A stretch of DNA of 64,000 nt from Bryoerythrophyllum caledonicum (taxonomy: Eukaryota; Streptophyta; Bryopsida; Pottiales; Pottiaceae): the NCBI GenBank assembly GCA_963971425.1, contig OZ020515.1, positions 17,314,291-17,378,290 on the forward strand, given 5' to 3'. The notes under the pieces are model-generated. The model was given only the letters and a program-made list of their open reading frames with translations. It was not told the origin of the DNA and searched no databases. Below, piece by piece: positions 1 through 12,220 of this stretch (its first letter is position 1; each line of letters begins with the position of its first letter). The position numbers and the translations under genes were made by a program.

Positions 1-3000
1 GTTATTACAAGTTTTGTGAAATAGCATTCACGTTTCTTATAAAATGACAATTTATAAATGTAACATGCCTATGTTGAAAAGCAAAAAAAAAGTAAGGAAA
101 AAAAACTTCATAGTTTTAATGTTTTCGGGTAGCAAACTATGAGTTGTTGACTGTTGAGTTAGGTCCACATTATAAAAAGTAGGACTAAGAGCTCTTTAAA
201 TTTATTACAAGACACTCAAGACAAGCCAAAACATGTGGAAGAATACACTACAATATTTAACGAGTGATGACTATTATCTGGAAATCAAGACCTGAAAAGA
301 AAAACAATATTATAAAGGAAATTCATAAAAGATATAAAATCAAAGATAGAATGTCAGCAGAAGTAGAAATTATTTTTCAAAAGCAATAGCTGACAACCTT
401 CTCTATTCCAACCTCAAAGCCAAATTATTCTAGGATATAAAACTCTACCACAATGAGGTCACTTGAAACCTAGGGATCAGAGGCACCACATGAAAATGAC
501 AAATTGTAGGGGGAAATAAATTAACTCCAGATACAGATTTTACAACGTAACGCCCGCGCGTTGTGTTTTCTAAGGACACCCGACGTACCTCACCTTGCGT
601 GAGGTACTGTTCCCGGGAAAACTTGCCCCGTTCCCGAGCCTCATGAGCAGGAGGCCCGCGTTTTTGTGTAATTGCTTAGGCGTTACGCCGGGTGAGGCCC
701 TCCCGGCCGAGCCCCACGCTATACAAAAACCAAACACAATGAGCTTAAAAATAGCAAACGATTTTGTTTTAGAGGAGAATGAATGGGCATTGATGACTTT
801 CTACAACAAATAGTAGTAAGAATTTTTAATGAGTTTTAATTTAATATTTAATGACGGTTTATTGTATATTTTTATATTTAATGAATATTAAATAAATATT
901 TAATTAATAGTTAATGAATTTCTAATGTATATTTAATGTATATTTGAATATTCAATGAAATTTTAATGAAAGTTTAATGCATATTTAATGTATATTTAAT
1001 GAATATCTAATGAGTATTTGATGTATATTTATCATACATTTATTGTGTATTTATTGTATATCTAAGTTTTTTCCTTTTCCAATATTCCTTTCTTTTCTCA
1101 CTTTCCTTCTAAATTGAAGTTCTTGTTTTTCCAATCTTGTACTTGCAATTTCATTTTCCCTCCATATGTACATTTTGCTTTGTCCAATTTTTGGAATTTT
1201 CCTTTGGTTCCATATCTACGTTCTATTTTTCCCAATATTTCTGTTGCAAATTCTTGTTTTTCTACATGCACACAAAGTATTCTTTACTTTGATGCTCAAA
1301 ATGTACACATAATCATTTTCTAGGTTTCATACACTGAATATCCACAAGTAAAAAATCTTGTATTCCACTATTTACTAGAATTGACATTTAGTGTAGTTGT
1401 TGACATTTAGTGTATAGTTTTGTCACTACACTAATTGTAAACTTTGCAATTAGTGTATGGGTTTGTACTCAGTGTCCACTACACTAAAAGCCATCTTTAG
1501 TGTAGCTCTTAAAAGCCTCTGCTTTGAAACTCTCTCCAACATATCAGTGAACATTTAATGAGGTTGATGTGCGCATTATATACAAAAGTTTGATTTGAGG
1601 TCATTAATCAAATACTAAAGCCCTCATAACACAACTCAAGCAATGCAAAGGAAGGGCACAAGGTTGCCCTAGAAATCACCTGAAGTAGATTCGTCACTAC
1701 ACCAAACACTGAAAATAGTTTGGATTATAGTTGATGTATCACCCATACTAATTTTCATCAAGCACATGCATGTCAAAATTTGATTGGCTATTCATTTTCA
1801 AGCAAGTGTGTGTCCGTTGCCAATTGATGTAAATTTCCAATTACTGTAGAAACTCGAACTACTCTAGTCCACATTGTATCCAATGTTTGGTGTAGTCAGG
1901 GTAGATTGATGTTCAAATGGCGGTATTAACTTGTGTTGAAAATCCATTGTTGCATCCCTCCAATTTTCAAGTGCAGCCTATTCCAAGATATTGGTCACTT
2001 GCCTTCAAAACAAATAACGTAGAACTTGAGCATGATGTTCTCTTTGATCAACACGCATTCTCGAAAGAAGAAGAGGATTTTCAAGTGCTTACTATCAAGA
2101 CATCCAAAAATGGCAATTTTTGTGGCGATTGTCTCAATAGATGCCCATCTTCCTCCACCTCTTTCTCATAGTTTAAGTCTCTGATGGAGGTGACCTATAG
2201 CGATTGCTATCAAGATTATCTTGCCAAAACAACCCCAATTGGATCACATAGTCCTAAATCCCTTACCGCCCAGCTATGTTTATGGGAAAACCAAGATTTT
2301 TGCTGATTTTTTTTCTCTGAATCGGATATGATGGAAATACAATGCCTAATATGAATATCTAACCTTTCAAAATTGAACCTAACCCATGACCTAAACTTTG
2401 GAGAAATTTTGCACAACATCCAACAGATGATGGAATAGATTATAGTGTTTAAAGTTATTGTATATTGGTAGTGAAAACTGTGGATTTTCAAGGGTGTACT
2501 ACTTTAACCATCAGTAGATTCTTGCAAGATTTTTTTTACTTTGAACTAGAACGGTTCATAGGTGCACTAGGTTGATAGCTTTGCATTGACAAATCATATG
2601 TTCCAACCTTGTACAAATCAAAACGGAAGTTTCGTATGTGAGGAGAGAGATCAACAATCACAAAACAATGAAGAATCTCTTAAAGACAAAGTTCAATCAA
2701 AATTTAAGACCAAAAATCAATGTGCATGTATGTGAAATACAACATAGTATGTGGCATGGTATTCACTGTAATTTAATGTATTCGATGTATATTGTGTTGT
2801 ATTCCCAGTTTTCCCAAGAGTTCCATAAATCCAAATCATGATATGATTGTTGGAGAGTGTTCATGTAACGTGTGCGCAAATCTGAACCGGGTATCTCGAA
2901 GCCTAGTTCCTCATGGATTTCATGCAAATTGGGTTTTAGCACCTCCGGAGTCCCATTTCGGGCTTCCCGGGCCGTATAGGGTTAGAGAATTATCCCTCTA

Positions 3001-3160
3001 ACACCGCGGGATTCATGGAGACACCATTTTGGGCCTCTTTGGCGTTAAAGGGTTAAAACATCTTCCCTTGCCTCAAAAATCAAGTCTTCGGCTGAAATTC
3101 CTTACCGGACAGGTGGAGTTCTCCAGTTGGCCAGGATCAGCCACGCACCCAACACAAGCC
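1..3160. other. AT-rich intergenic region, no gene recognised
   Basis: No reading frame here has a recognisable domain, long length or splice-supported continuation. The stretch is AT-rich apart from a GC-rich island at about 545-720. An AT-only degenerate repeat built on ATTTAATGTATATTTAATG runs from about 829 to 1065. Around 1390-1510 the short string TTTAGTGTAG recurs in both orientations; it resembles the ends of the MITEs near the old yellow enzyme gene, so a decayed relative is possible. A GC-richer segment near 2890-3060 shows nothing I can name. Confidence 0.5.
585..607. repeat. Perfect 9-bp-stem hairpin in a GC-rich island
   Basis: GTACCTCAC and GTGAGGTAC flank a 5-base loop. The hairpin lies in a 180-bp GC-rich island inside AT-rich DNA, with CG-dense flanks reading GTAACGCCCGCGCG on the left and GGCGTTACGCCGGG on the right. 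It may be the remnant of a mobile element or an old regulatory island. No coding capacity is visible. Confidence 0.4.
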
Positions 3161-3225
3161 AATGGCAATAAATCCACTCCAAGCAGATAATGCCAATAAA
3201 TCCACTCCAAGCAGATAATGCCAAT
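3161..3225. repeat. 28-bp tandem repeat, about 2.3 copies
   Basis: The unit begins AATGCCAATAAATCCACT. It occurs at 3161-3188 and 3189-3216, with a partial third copy to 3225; the first two differ at one base. It lies about 470 bp upstream of the PPR start codon, so it may be in that gene's promoter or 5' leader. Confidence 0.85.
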
Positions 3226-3692
3226 CTTTCCACGCCTCGATCTCGCCCCTCCATTTTCACCTCCACCGTCCGATCTCACCCCCCTCCCCTCCCCAAACCC
3301 GTCACCTACCCTAACTCCAACACCTTCCACACGTCGAAACGGATTTACGTAGCCAACGCCTTTGACCCTCCATCTTCGGAAGGAGCGCAGAGTCGCCAAT
3401 CCCCTCAGAAATCTCCACAAGAATCTCTCTCGCAAGAGCACTTCGTGGAATTCGCTTGGCTTGGAATGAAGTAGAGCGGATTGTGGACAAGATTTCGCAG
3501 CGAAATTGCGCTCAGAATCTCAGTTTCTCGCGTTTTTGTTGTTGTTGTTGAGGAGGAGGAGGAGGAACGGATTTGAGAGAGGCGAGAGCTTTTTTGGTGG
3601 AAGGATTGTTCGCGCACATGTTGAAATATGGCGGTGGTTACTCGAGCTGGTGGTATTCGTTTTGCAGTGATTGGAGTGAGGTTTAGGTTTCG

Positions 3693-6600
3693 ATGGAGCA
3701 TGGTGTTAAGGTAGGGTTTGCGATGGCAGGCTTGAGCAGTCACACAGCGAGCGTTCATTATCATCATGCGCAGCCTTGGAGTAGTAGTACCCTACATTCG
3801 AGCTCGAGGACGACGAGCAGTCGAGGAGGCAGCATCGGGACAGGCAGAGTTTTTTTGTGCATCCAATGCGTGGCGAGTCACGCAACGCGGGCGGATGGCA
3901 GTAGCGCCAGTCGAATACAACCACAGGAGCATGATCGGTAAGAAGAACGACTTTCTCTAATTGAATTTGCAGGTGTCCTTCAAGTTTAGGGTTAGGATTC
4001 AGGTTACGTTGATGTTGTTTTTGCGTTTGTACTCGTTGATATGTTGGCTAGTGGTTCGTGAGTGATTGAGCTTCGTGGTTGATGCAGTAGTCAGACTTGT
4101 GGTGCGAGTCGATGGAGTCTCAGTGGAAGGTTTGAAGTTGGGCAGATGTTGGCAGGTTTAAGGTTTAGGTGACATTGATGTTGTTGCGTTTGTGCTCATT
4201 GATATGTGGCTTCTGGTGAGTGACAATTCTGTTTGATCTTCGTGGATGCAGTAGGCAGAAACGGTAAGGTTCTAGAGTTTCAATTTTAATGCTGAACATA
4301 CGTTGGCAGGTTTCTTGTGTCGAGGAAGATACAGGATACTCGAGAGGAATGTGATTCGGTTGACAAGGCGTTGTTCAGCAATGATGCCGATGTCATCAGA
4401 TCGAACCCTGCGGGGGAGGTATCATCATCAAATGGCGCTGAGACGACGAGTCAATCGGGTTCGTATGAAAGCAGGAAAAGAAGTCCAGATTCTTCCACCG
4501 CTTCTTTTCTGCACCGGAAACCGTCAAGGCGAGCAGACCTCACTCCTCAAGACGCAAGCGCTGAATCTTTGCCTGACAGTAAGGCTTTTGAGCTAGGAAA
4601 CTCACGTTTAGTAATCAAATCAAATCCTGCCAAGGCAAAGACAGATTCGAGCAATGGGAGGAAGACGAAGGCAACCTCAGAAATCGTAAGGAAGGCTGTG
4701 ATCGATGTTCTGGCTCACACTGATGACATGGAGGAGGCGTTGCAGAGAGCCGTAGCTTCTTTTGGGAACCGGAGCACCTACTGGGATCAGGTAAGCTGTT
4801 CAATCAATCACTGCTTGTCTCTAATACCTGTAAACCCGAAGCCTAAGTGAGGACATCTTTTTGTAGATGATAGTTATGATCTAAAACTTTTTGAACCCGG
4901 AGCCTAAATAAGGAGGACGTCTTTTTGCAGATGATGAAGGAGCTAGAGATTCGAGGAGCACGAAGGCAAGCTCTTCACGTGTTTCGGTTCTTGCAAAAGA
5001 AACCAGAGTTTGACTTGAAAGAGCATAACTGCGTGACTATAATATCCATTCTAGGCCGTGAAGGAAAGTTGGGACTCGCCAGGGAGATATTTGAAGGGAT
5101 GGCCATAGATGGCATAACTCATTCTGCCCATTCTTACACGGCCTTGCTGAGTGGGTAGGTCGATATTCATGCAAACTTACTGCTATAATTTATGCATTGG
5201 ATGTGTGTTTATGCATTGGATCGATTGTGGCAGTTACGCAAAGCAAGGGCTTCTGAAAGAGGCGTGGAATCTGATTGAGGTGATGAAGCAAAAGGGTTGC
5301 GTCCCGAATGTTCTAACCTACAACACGCTGATCAACGCTTGTGGCAAGAGAGGATACAGGTTATCAGACTTGGTGGGGCTCTATGAGGAGATGAAGAGGG
5401 ACGGCGTACAACCCAATGACACTACCTACAACTGCATGGTGAATGCGTGTGTGTCCCAGAAGCTCTTTGACACTGCAACCCTCATCCTGCAGGAGATGAA
5501 GGCTGCCAGCTGCTTGCCCAATGTCATATCCTACACTGCCATGATCAATGCGCTTGGTAGATCTGGGAGGCTTGATGAAGCTGTGGAGCTTTTCGAGGAG
5601 ATGAAGGAGCTTGGGCGCTCACCCAATGCCTGGACGTATAACTCGCTGCTCAAGGCGTATGCCCGGGAGGGACGCTATGAGAAAGCCATGGGTTTGTTTG
5701 TGGGAATGGAGGATGAAGGCTGCAGCCCTGATCTTTACACGTACAACACTGTTATTGATATGTGTGGTCGCGGTGGGCTTTTTGCGGAGGCTGAAGGTGT
5801 CTTCCTTGAAATGCAGCGCAAGGGTTGCACTCCAGATAGGGTATCACATTCTGCTCTTTGAATCCTCTTTGAAGCAAGGAGGAGAGAATTCTATGTACCA
5901 TAAAGCTTTTCTTTTTCTTGTTTTCTTTTTCTTTCTCCTTTCTTGGAAGGATATATTAGCTGTGGTTACTGAGATAAAGCTTGAAATGGTTTGTGCAGGT
6001 GACTTATAATACAATGCTGGATGCCTACAGCAAGTGGGGTAGGAGGGGCAAAGCGAGAGATCTCTTGAAGAGCATGAAGCAAACAGGTTGCACTCCAGAT
6101 CTGTGGACTTACAACATCTTGCTTGATGCGGGCGGCAAAGCCGGAAGTGTCAGTGAAGCTATGCAGATATTCCACGAGCTCAAAGCCGCCGGCCACTCTC
6201 CTAACCTTGTCAGTTTCAGTGCCCTAATCAACATGTATGGGCGACTGGGATACTTCGAAGAAGCCGAAAGAGTCTGGGTGGAGTTGCGGGAAGCTGGCTG
6301 CGTCCCCAACGCAACTGCGTATTGTGGACTCATGAACAGCTACAGTCACCATGGCATGTATAAGGTACCTTTCCATGCTAAATTCTTTCTAAAGTCACCC
6401 AAAGTTTTAATACCCCCTCACTCTGAAGAGTCATCAGATCAATAGACGAGCCTGGTGGTCCTATCCTCTATTGAAGTCAACCGAAGAGCTTGGTGGTCCC
6501 TAAACTCAAGTCAAAGTAGTTTTAGTTCTCTTGGAAAGAGTTTGCATGAGATCAACCCGTAAGATTGAACTCCTCGTTGTAGTTTTTGATAATCGTTTCT

Positions 6601-7001
6601 GGATGTCAAATACCAAACCTTTCAGATGTTTGAAAGGACATTTTGTTGTTGTTTGTGGTGTCCAGGCGGCAGCCAAGACATTTGAGGAGATGCAGAGTAG
6701 CGGAGTTGTGCCGGACACCCGAAGCTACACAACACTAATGGAGGCGTATGGGCAAGCAGGGCTGTGTGATGAAGCGGAAAGGCTGCTCAAGGAGATGAAA
6801 GCTGCGGGCTTCATACCTGACATTGTAACATTTGGTGTATTAGTGAAGGCCTTTGCCAAGGCGGAGCGGTATCAGGAAGGGCTCAAGTACTATGATTATG
6901 TCGTACAACATTCAGAACCATTTCATGAACCCTCCCAGATATTGATCTCCCAGCACAGTGCAGCCTATGGAGAGCAAAGGAGATTCTCCGCTGAGCAATG
7001 A
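3693..7001 (+). CDS. P-class pentatricopeptide repeat (PPR) protein, six exons
   Basis: The exons are 3693-3937, 4310-4790, 4931-5154, 5234-5840, 5999-6364 and 6666-7001. All junctions are GT-AG and keep frame, giving 752 residues. The N-terminus (exon 1) is rich in Ser, Thr and Arg and could be an organelle transit peptide. Residues 83 to about 240 are non-repetitive and polar. From exon 3 onward come roughly a dozen 35-residue PPR motifs with the usual signatures (for example VLTYNTLINACGKRG and DLYTYNTVIDMCGRGG). No SMR, E or DYW domain follows. P-class PPRs bind single-stranded organellar RNA and affect its stability, processing or translation. The motif order and the MMKELEIRG lead-in recall plastid PPRs of the PTAC2/At5g02860 type, but I cannot assign an ortholog. 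Further splicing variants within 3938-4309 are possible, since several CAG-GT sites occur there. Confidence 0.88.
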
Positions 7002-7299
7002 TTTGAGGACTACGTTGATGTAAGTATATGCTGCCCAATTTTTTACCCCTGTATTTTAACCCTTCTATGCCTACAAGGGTCGATTTTGGTGTTCTAGGTG
7101 TTGTAACTTTTGCCATGATCAGCTGTCGTCTTGCTGTCCTCAAAACGTCCTCCACAAGAGCTTTCAATAGGATCTCCCTGATCTCCAATCAATGTAGGCA
7201 TTGGCAAAGTAGAGTGATGTTTGTGAAGTGGGGTCGCAGTGAAACGTATCTAGATGATGTTCTATATAATCTATTATGCTCGTTGATTCTCTTAGGCCC

Positions 7300-7725
7300 T
7301 TGTGATGCACATTATTTCTACTTGTATGGTGTCGTATTTGAACATGATAAGGTTCATATATGGAAATGACTTCCAGATATTAGTTGAAGAATCATTAACC
7401 CAAAGGTAGAAGTCTTGTTGTAATTTAATACATTTTTTGGTATTTTACAATGTAAAATACGTGCTTATATGTATGGTTCCCAACTAACGTTTTACCCTTT
7501 AACATCAAAAGGTGCCACTGGTGGCCACATTATTCTACATGTATGGTGTTGTATGTGAACATGATAAAGTATAGATATTGAAATGACCTCCAAAAGAAAG
7601 TTGTTCGTTGAAGAGTCTTCAATCTAAAGGCCACAATATAATATTTTTTCATATTCTACAAACTAAAATATGTGCTTGTCTATACAATTCCCAATTGACG
7701 TCAACGGGTTAACCCTTTAACGACG
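7300..7725. repeat. Diverged ~210-bp tandem duplication downstream of the PPR gene
   Basis: The segment near 7305-7508 (ATTATTTCTACTTGTATGGT onward) is repeated near 7522-7725 with the same order of blocks: TATGGTGT, GAACATGATAA, GAAATGAC, GTGCTT, CCCTTTAAC. Divergence is considerable. It lies in the 3' flank or 3' UTR of the PPR gene. The remainder of 7002-8054 shows no gene. At 7875-7995 the string ATGGCCGTG recurs several times just before the DPH4-like gene. Confidence 0.6.
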
Positions 7726-8054
7726 AGGCGACCATGTACAGATCCGAAACATACCTAGTGTTGTCCAAAATTGACAACACTAGGATAATCCAAAATTCGA
7801 AGGATGTTGGGCCTGGTGACTGACGAAAAGGTGACATAAAAGAGGTTGAATGAAACTAGAATTTCCGGTTCCCAAGGCCGTGGCCTGTGAGGTCAGAGGT
7901 TTGGGACCTTATGGCCGTGATGGCTCCTATGACCGGGGGGTTTGAATGGCCGTGCTGGTCCATAGCCGTGAGGGCTCCTATGGCCGTGAAATTTTCCTCA
8001 AGCATGAACAAACCCTAATTACGCAACGCAGACAGACACACACACACAGACACG

Positions 8055-8552
8055 ATGGGCAGCGATGGCGACGCCGCTACGCACTACGAGGTTCTTAAGG
8101 CGCCGCCGTCCGCCACGCTCGAGGAGATCCGCGCCTGCTACCGCGCGGCGCTCCTCTCTGCACACCCGGACAAGCTGGGCACCAAAGAGGGGACCCCAGA
8201 CGATGGCGCCAGGACGACGTCCTGCTACCTCCGAGTGCAGGAGGCCTGGAGCGTGCTGCGCGACGCGGACTCCAGGGCCCGGTACGACGCGTCCGTGAAG
8301 ACTACTGCGGATGTCGTCGTTGGGGAGGAGGTTGCGTTGGAGGTTATGGAGGAGAGTGGGGGCGAGGGTGTTACTGCGGAGTACTGGTATCCATGCCGAT
8401 GCAGCGACTTCTTCGTTGTGGGAGCTGGGGAGCTGCAGAACGTTGGCGGAAACCCTCACTCGGGGGATGATGGTGGGCAGCGGCAGTCGATCGTGCTGCC
8501 TTGTGGCTCGTGCTCGTTGCACCTTAGGGTTTACTTCTGGGTTTCGTCTTGA
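8055..8552 (+). CDS. DPH4: Diphthamide biosynthesis protein 4-like J-domain protein with CSL zinc finger
   Basis: Single-exon frame of 165 residues starting at the first ATG after a CA-dinucleotide run. Residues 10-80 form a J domain (HYEVL start, HPD at 37-39, YDASV end). Residues 110-160 form a CSL/DPH-type zinc-binding domain, with cysteines at 114, 116, 150 and 153 in the pattern CxC...CxxC. This pairing is diagnostic of DPH4 (yeast Jjj3, human DNAJC24). In those organisms it carries iron and donates electrons to the Dph1-Dph2 enzyme, which starts diphthamide formation on elongation factor 2. The length matches the family. The gene is GC-rich compared with its AT-rich flanks. Function is by homology; the motif evidence is strong. 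Confidence 0.9.
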   Translation: MGSDGDAATHYEVLKAPPSATLEEIRACYRAALLSAHPDKLGTKEGTPDDGARTTSCYLRVQEAWSVLRDADSRARYDASVKTTADVVVGEEVALEVMEESGGEGVTAEYWYPCRCSDFFVVGAGELQNVGGNPHSGDDGGQRQSIVLPCGSCSLHLRVYFWVSS

Positions 8553-8739
8553 AGAATTCGCCTGGGGGTTAGTTTTCCGCGTTCCAAGTTTTGAGTTTCC
8601 CGCTTCGATGTGGTTGCTGTGAGATTATGTCTGGGGTTGCGCAGAAGTGCAGATTTTGATATTACATCCAGGTTACTGAAACTAAATAGGGTTTAGGTAT
8701 TTTGCATAATGGCAAGAGGTTTTCTTGATGGATGAGGGC

Positions 8740-9411
8740 TCCTTGACAATCATCTCATGCTTTGCATCTGGGAATGGCAGGCAGCAGATTCCCAGGTGGT
8801 GGCCGATTACGTGCGCTACTTCCTCAACCAGCACACGTAAGTTGCATTATTCGCTTATGTGTCTTTGTTGTGAGAAATGTGTTTGCTTCGAGCAAAACCA
8901 CAGATCACGATGATGGTGTGTGCTGCGTATCATATGTTTGTCCTAGTAGGGTTTGCGAACCTTCTGTCATCACTTGGCTTTCATCGAACTCACAAGTTGT
9001 TATTTCTCTAGATTTGTCACACCACACCTATTTTAGCACCTGCATGGTCTGGCCTAACCAAACCTTCTGTTATCACTTGGCTTTTATCCAACTCACAAGT
9101 TTGTTGTTTCTCTAGATTTGTCATACCACACACTCAATTGCAGTCGTCTTTGGAGACTGGTTTGATAGCAGCGGGCTGGGACTAATATGAAGGAGGCAGC
9201 ATGTATGGCACCCTTTTAAGAGGCACCCTGTTTGCCACAGGAGGTGAGTCCCTCTATCAATGTATGGTACTGTGTAGGTATTACCAAGTTGGGTTCTTTA
9301 AATGAATCTCTGTGTGGTCAAGTGCCATTAATTTGTTGGTTTCCAGGTGATTTGACAGTGCACTCACTTGGTTATGATGTTTTCAGGGTCGGGATCTAGC
9401 TATCTATATGG
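8740..9411 (+). pseudogene. 20S proteasome beta-1 subunit (PBA1-like) pseudogene fragment, three decayed exons
   Basis: Three splice-bounded fragments align in order with plant proteasome beta-1. Exon a (about 8740-8836) encodes AADSQVVADYVRYFLNQHT before a GTAAGT donor, with frame damage upstream at the expected SGS. Exon b (9144-9243) follows ATTGCAG and encodes GLIAAGWD, a TAA stop, then YEGGSMYGT...GTLF, ending at GTGAGT. Exon c (9387-9411) follows TTTTCAG and continues in phase as GGSGSSYLYG. The in-frame stop replaces the lysine expected between AGWD and YEGG, and the region between exons a and b lacks the expected intervening residues. Retained introns mean it arose by DNA duplication, not by retroposition. 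The N-terminal threonine active site and the C-terminal third were not found. Confidence 0.82.
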
Positions 9412-11198
9412 AAAATGTCCACAATGCTATCTACATGGCCTAGCTGTTATGGGTATAGCTACCTACATCACATCTCCCACTTTCGGCACATCTCCGGGTA
9501 CGTCACTTCCCAGTGTGGGCACATCTTCTTCCCACTCTGGGGCAAAGTTCCCCATTTGGGGGGTTGCGGTGGTGGTGTTGGCCATGTTGATTGCTGTAAT
9601 AGGAATCCGGGGACATTCTTGTTTTAGACTCCATAGCAGTGATGAAAGCATCTAAATTTTTTGAGTGCATTGGTTCTACTAGGTTTGTGGCTCCGGTTCC
9701 AGTTTGAAACGAGTTCCTCTGTGAATTCGATCTTATGTAAGAGTTGTGATCTCGTGAAGCGCAACCTTTCCTACAGTTATGCCTTTTATATTGATAGTAA
9801 AAAAACTATCACCATATAAAGTTGTATATGCGAGACCCTGTGAATTTTGGCCTCTAAAGCTTAGCCAACATGTGGTATTGACATCATCCCTTTTACCCTC
9901 AAGACAATATGACATGATGTTGTATTGAGATGCCACTTGAGTATATAATGAGTTGTAAGGGGTTAGACCGAATATGAAGTTGATGAATCAAAGATGCCCA
10001 TCTTTTGATTTGGAGATGAATGATTGAGACAAGGAATCCTTGGTTTCTGCCCAGTGGTATCAGGTTGCATGAGGGTTTTTTCTGTTGGATTACCAACTAA
10101 AGCCTCATCATAACAATATGGATCGTAGTATTGTAGCTCAAGATGCACCAAAGACTTGGTGTTACTTGAATTGGTTGTGGCTAAGGTGGAGGCACCCAAT
10201 TCCCATTACTTAGGCCAGTTGGGGACTCAAATGACATTGTATGTCAAAAACATTTATGTAGAAAGTTGCGGAATTAGGTACGAAATCCAACAAATATTTT
10301 TTCAAATTGAATCTCAAAGATTTGCAATTGATATAGAGTTTACAAGCCCAAAAACCATTGGAGCCCGTAATCATATTGTAGAGTAGGTGAGATTTGGTGC
10401 CCTCTTTTGCCCAATGCCAGTAAGTGAGAGTAAGTAAAAGAGAGAAGACATGCCATGGATAACCAACTCATGTAGGAGGCCTAATGCCGATCGGCCTTGT
10501 TCGACTTTCAAGGCAAGGCCACCAATGAGAGTTCAATTGAGGTGGAGCAATCCAAAATTGCACACTTCATGACCTAATGCCGATCTTGAATGGGGTTATA
10601 AGATTTTGAGTTATCGGTTTTGGGCCGCTTCATGCACCATTTTATGCATTTACCATTTTCATGCACCATTTTCATGCATATTCTATTGGTCGGAATTGGG
10701 TGCCACTACGTTAATGACTTTTCATATATTTGCCTTCCGCATACTCTTGGTAAATGCAAGTATCCCAATAGAATAAAAATGATATATATGGCCCTTTTGA
10801 TTGTCATCTTGATTGATTTGACTTGAGATATGATTACTTAATATATTCTAATGTAACACCACTCTTATGAACACATAAACCAAGAAATACTCGTGTTCAA
10901 ATCTACCAAAATAATAGCACAATACTCCTCCAAATGTTTGACTGAGAAATTCATTGAACTCAATGAAGACTCAAAAACATAACCACTATTGTCACACTTG
11001 TCCCATATATAGACATGAGTCAAAAGTAAAAGTAAACCTTATATTCTTTGATTTGGATGAACTTGATTAACATGTATGTATTTATAGACAATTCCAAAAT
11101 AAAAGCCAATGTAAAAGAAAACCTTTAAATATCTAAATTTAGATGTATTTGATAAAAATGTAGCAAATGGGTGTCGGTTTAGGGTGTCGGTTTAGGGT
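9412..11198. other. Intergenic, no gene recognised
   Basis: Short frames only. One at 9368-9655 has a hydrophobic stretch but overlaps the proteasome pseudogene exon c and lacks support. Around 10,630-10,680 CATGCACCATTTT is repeated twice. Two TTTAGGG units at 11,179-11,198 resemble the plant telomere repeat but are too few to call interstitial telomere. Confidence 0.5.
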
Positions 11199-11574
11199 TT
11201 GTAGTTTTACCATATATTGTAGAAACTCAAACTATCGTACCTAGTGGTCTTTTTCAACACCTCTTTGTCAAAAGAATTATTTTTCTTTGACATGGTGATT
11301 TAGACACAATGGGTATTACCTAAGTATTACATGGATATCACCTACGCATTATATAGGTAGCCCCTTAACATCACACTTATCCCTCCCGTAAGTTATACCT
11401 TTGCTATGTTATAATCCCACTAACTTATAAACTTAGCTAACTATAACCTCATCTAAGATCTAACTAGTACTGCCATGTGACTAGTGCTCACGTGTCAGAG
11501 AATTAAAGCACAAAATATGTAGATGATGTTGTTTTAAGTTTATGAGACCAATCAATAAATTATATCACTATATA
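11199..11574. repeat. 376-bp dispersed repeat, copy 1
   Basis: Nearly identical (about 98 percent, a handful of substitutions) to 59,966-60,340 in the same orientation. Both begin TTGTAGTTTTACCATATATT and end ATCACTATAT. Copy 2 is cut on its left by LINE copy E and on its right by LTR sequence, so these are not necessarily the natural ends of the repeat. No coding capacity is seen. It may be part of a longer unclassified element. Confidence 0.9.
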
Positions 11575-11953
11575 ACTCAACAATGCTACTATTCCTTCAC
11601 ATGTCACTATTCAATCACAACAAGATCACTATTCAATCACAATAGTGCCACAATCCTCACATGTGCTACCATCTTCCTGTCCAGATTGTTTTGAATGGGT
11701 TTTAAATACTTTTTGAGCTTTTCAACCATCCAACTTGCCTTTGAATAGGATACAAGAAGGCCAACTCAAGTCGGCACAGTCATATGACATTTTCACATGC
11801 CATCTGACGTAGCGCTTGATGCCAGGCCAATTTTAGGAAATGACAGTAGGTGGATGGAGATGAAATTGTACTGAAGTTACCAAGTCCTGTGTTAAAGCCA
11901 CCACTAACTTTTGACCTCTACTAAGTTCCTCTCACCTTCATCCACCAACCCTG

Positions 11954-12220
11954 GGCGAAATGACCCCCTTGTTGGGAGTTATCCAAGGTTGGCCCCGTCT
12001 TAGTTGCATGGGGTCATTTTTTAGCCCTCTTATTTTGGGGGGTCCAAAGGCTTTTTTGAATATTTTTTGGACAAATTTGGGGTCGACAGCCATCGTTTAC
12101 CCTACTAAAACCTCCCTTGCTATAATTAGTACCCCTTCCAAAAACAAAATAGGGGCCAGGTTTGGCCCGACCATCTCATGGTCCACCTCAGGTAACTCCC
12201 AACGAGGGGGTCAATTCGCC
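11954..12220. mobile_element. Fold-back/MITE-like element with ~30-bp terminal inverted repeats
   Basis: The left arm 11,954-11,983 (GGCGAAATGACCCCC...) and right arm 12,191-12,220 (...GGGGGTCAATTCGCC) are inverted complements, with about three mismatches and a one-base indel. The interior (~207 bp) has no known domain. A 127-residue frame spans it but carries no recognisable feature. A short non-autonomous DNA transposon is the simplest reading; no TSD was confirmed. Confidence 0.6.

Noticed and set aside
3190-3474. 94-residue frame upstream of the PPR gene as a separate small protein
   Set aside because: It starts inside a tandem repeat and overlaps the presumed 5' leader; an opposite-strand frame of similar length is equally open, so coding is not supported.
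9368-9655. 95-residue frame with one transmembrane-like segment
   Set aside because: It starts in exon c of the proteasome pseudogene and has no homology or conserved context.
11179-11198. Interstitial telomere repeat
   Set aside because: Only two TTTAGGG units separated by other bases; expected by chance in this composition.
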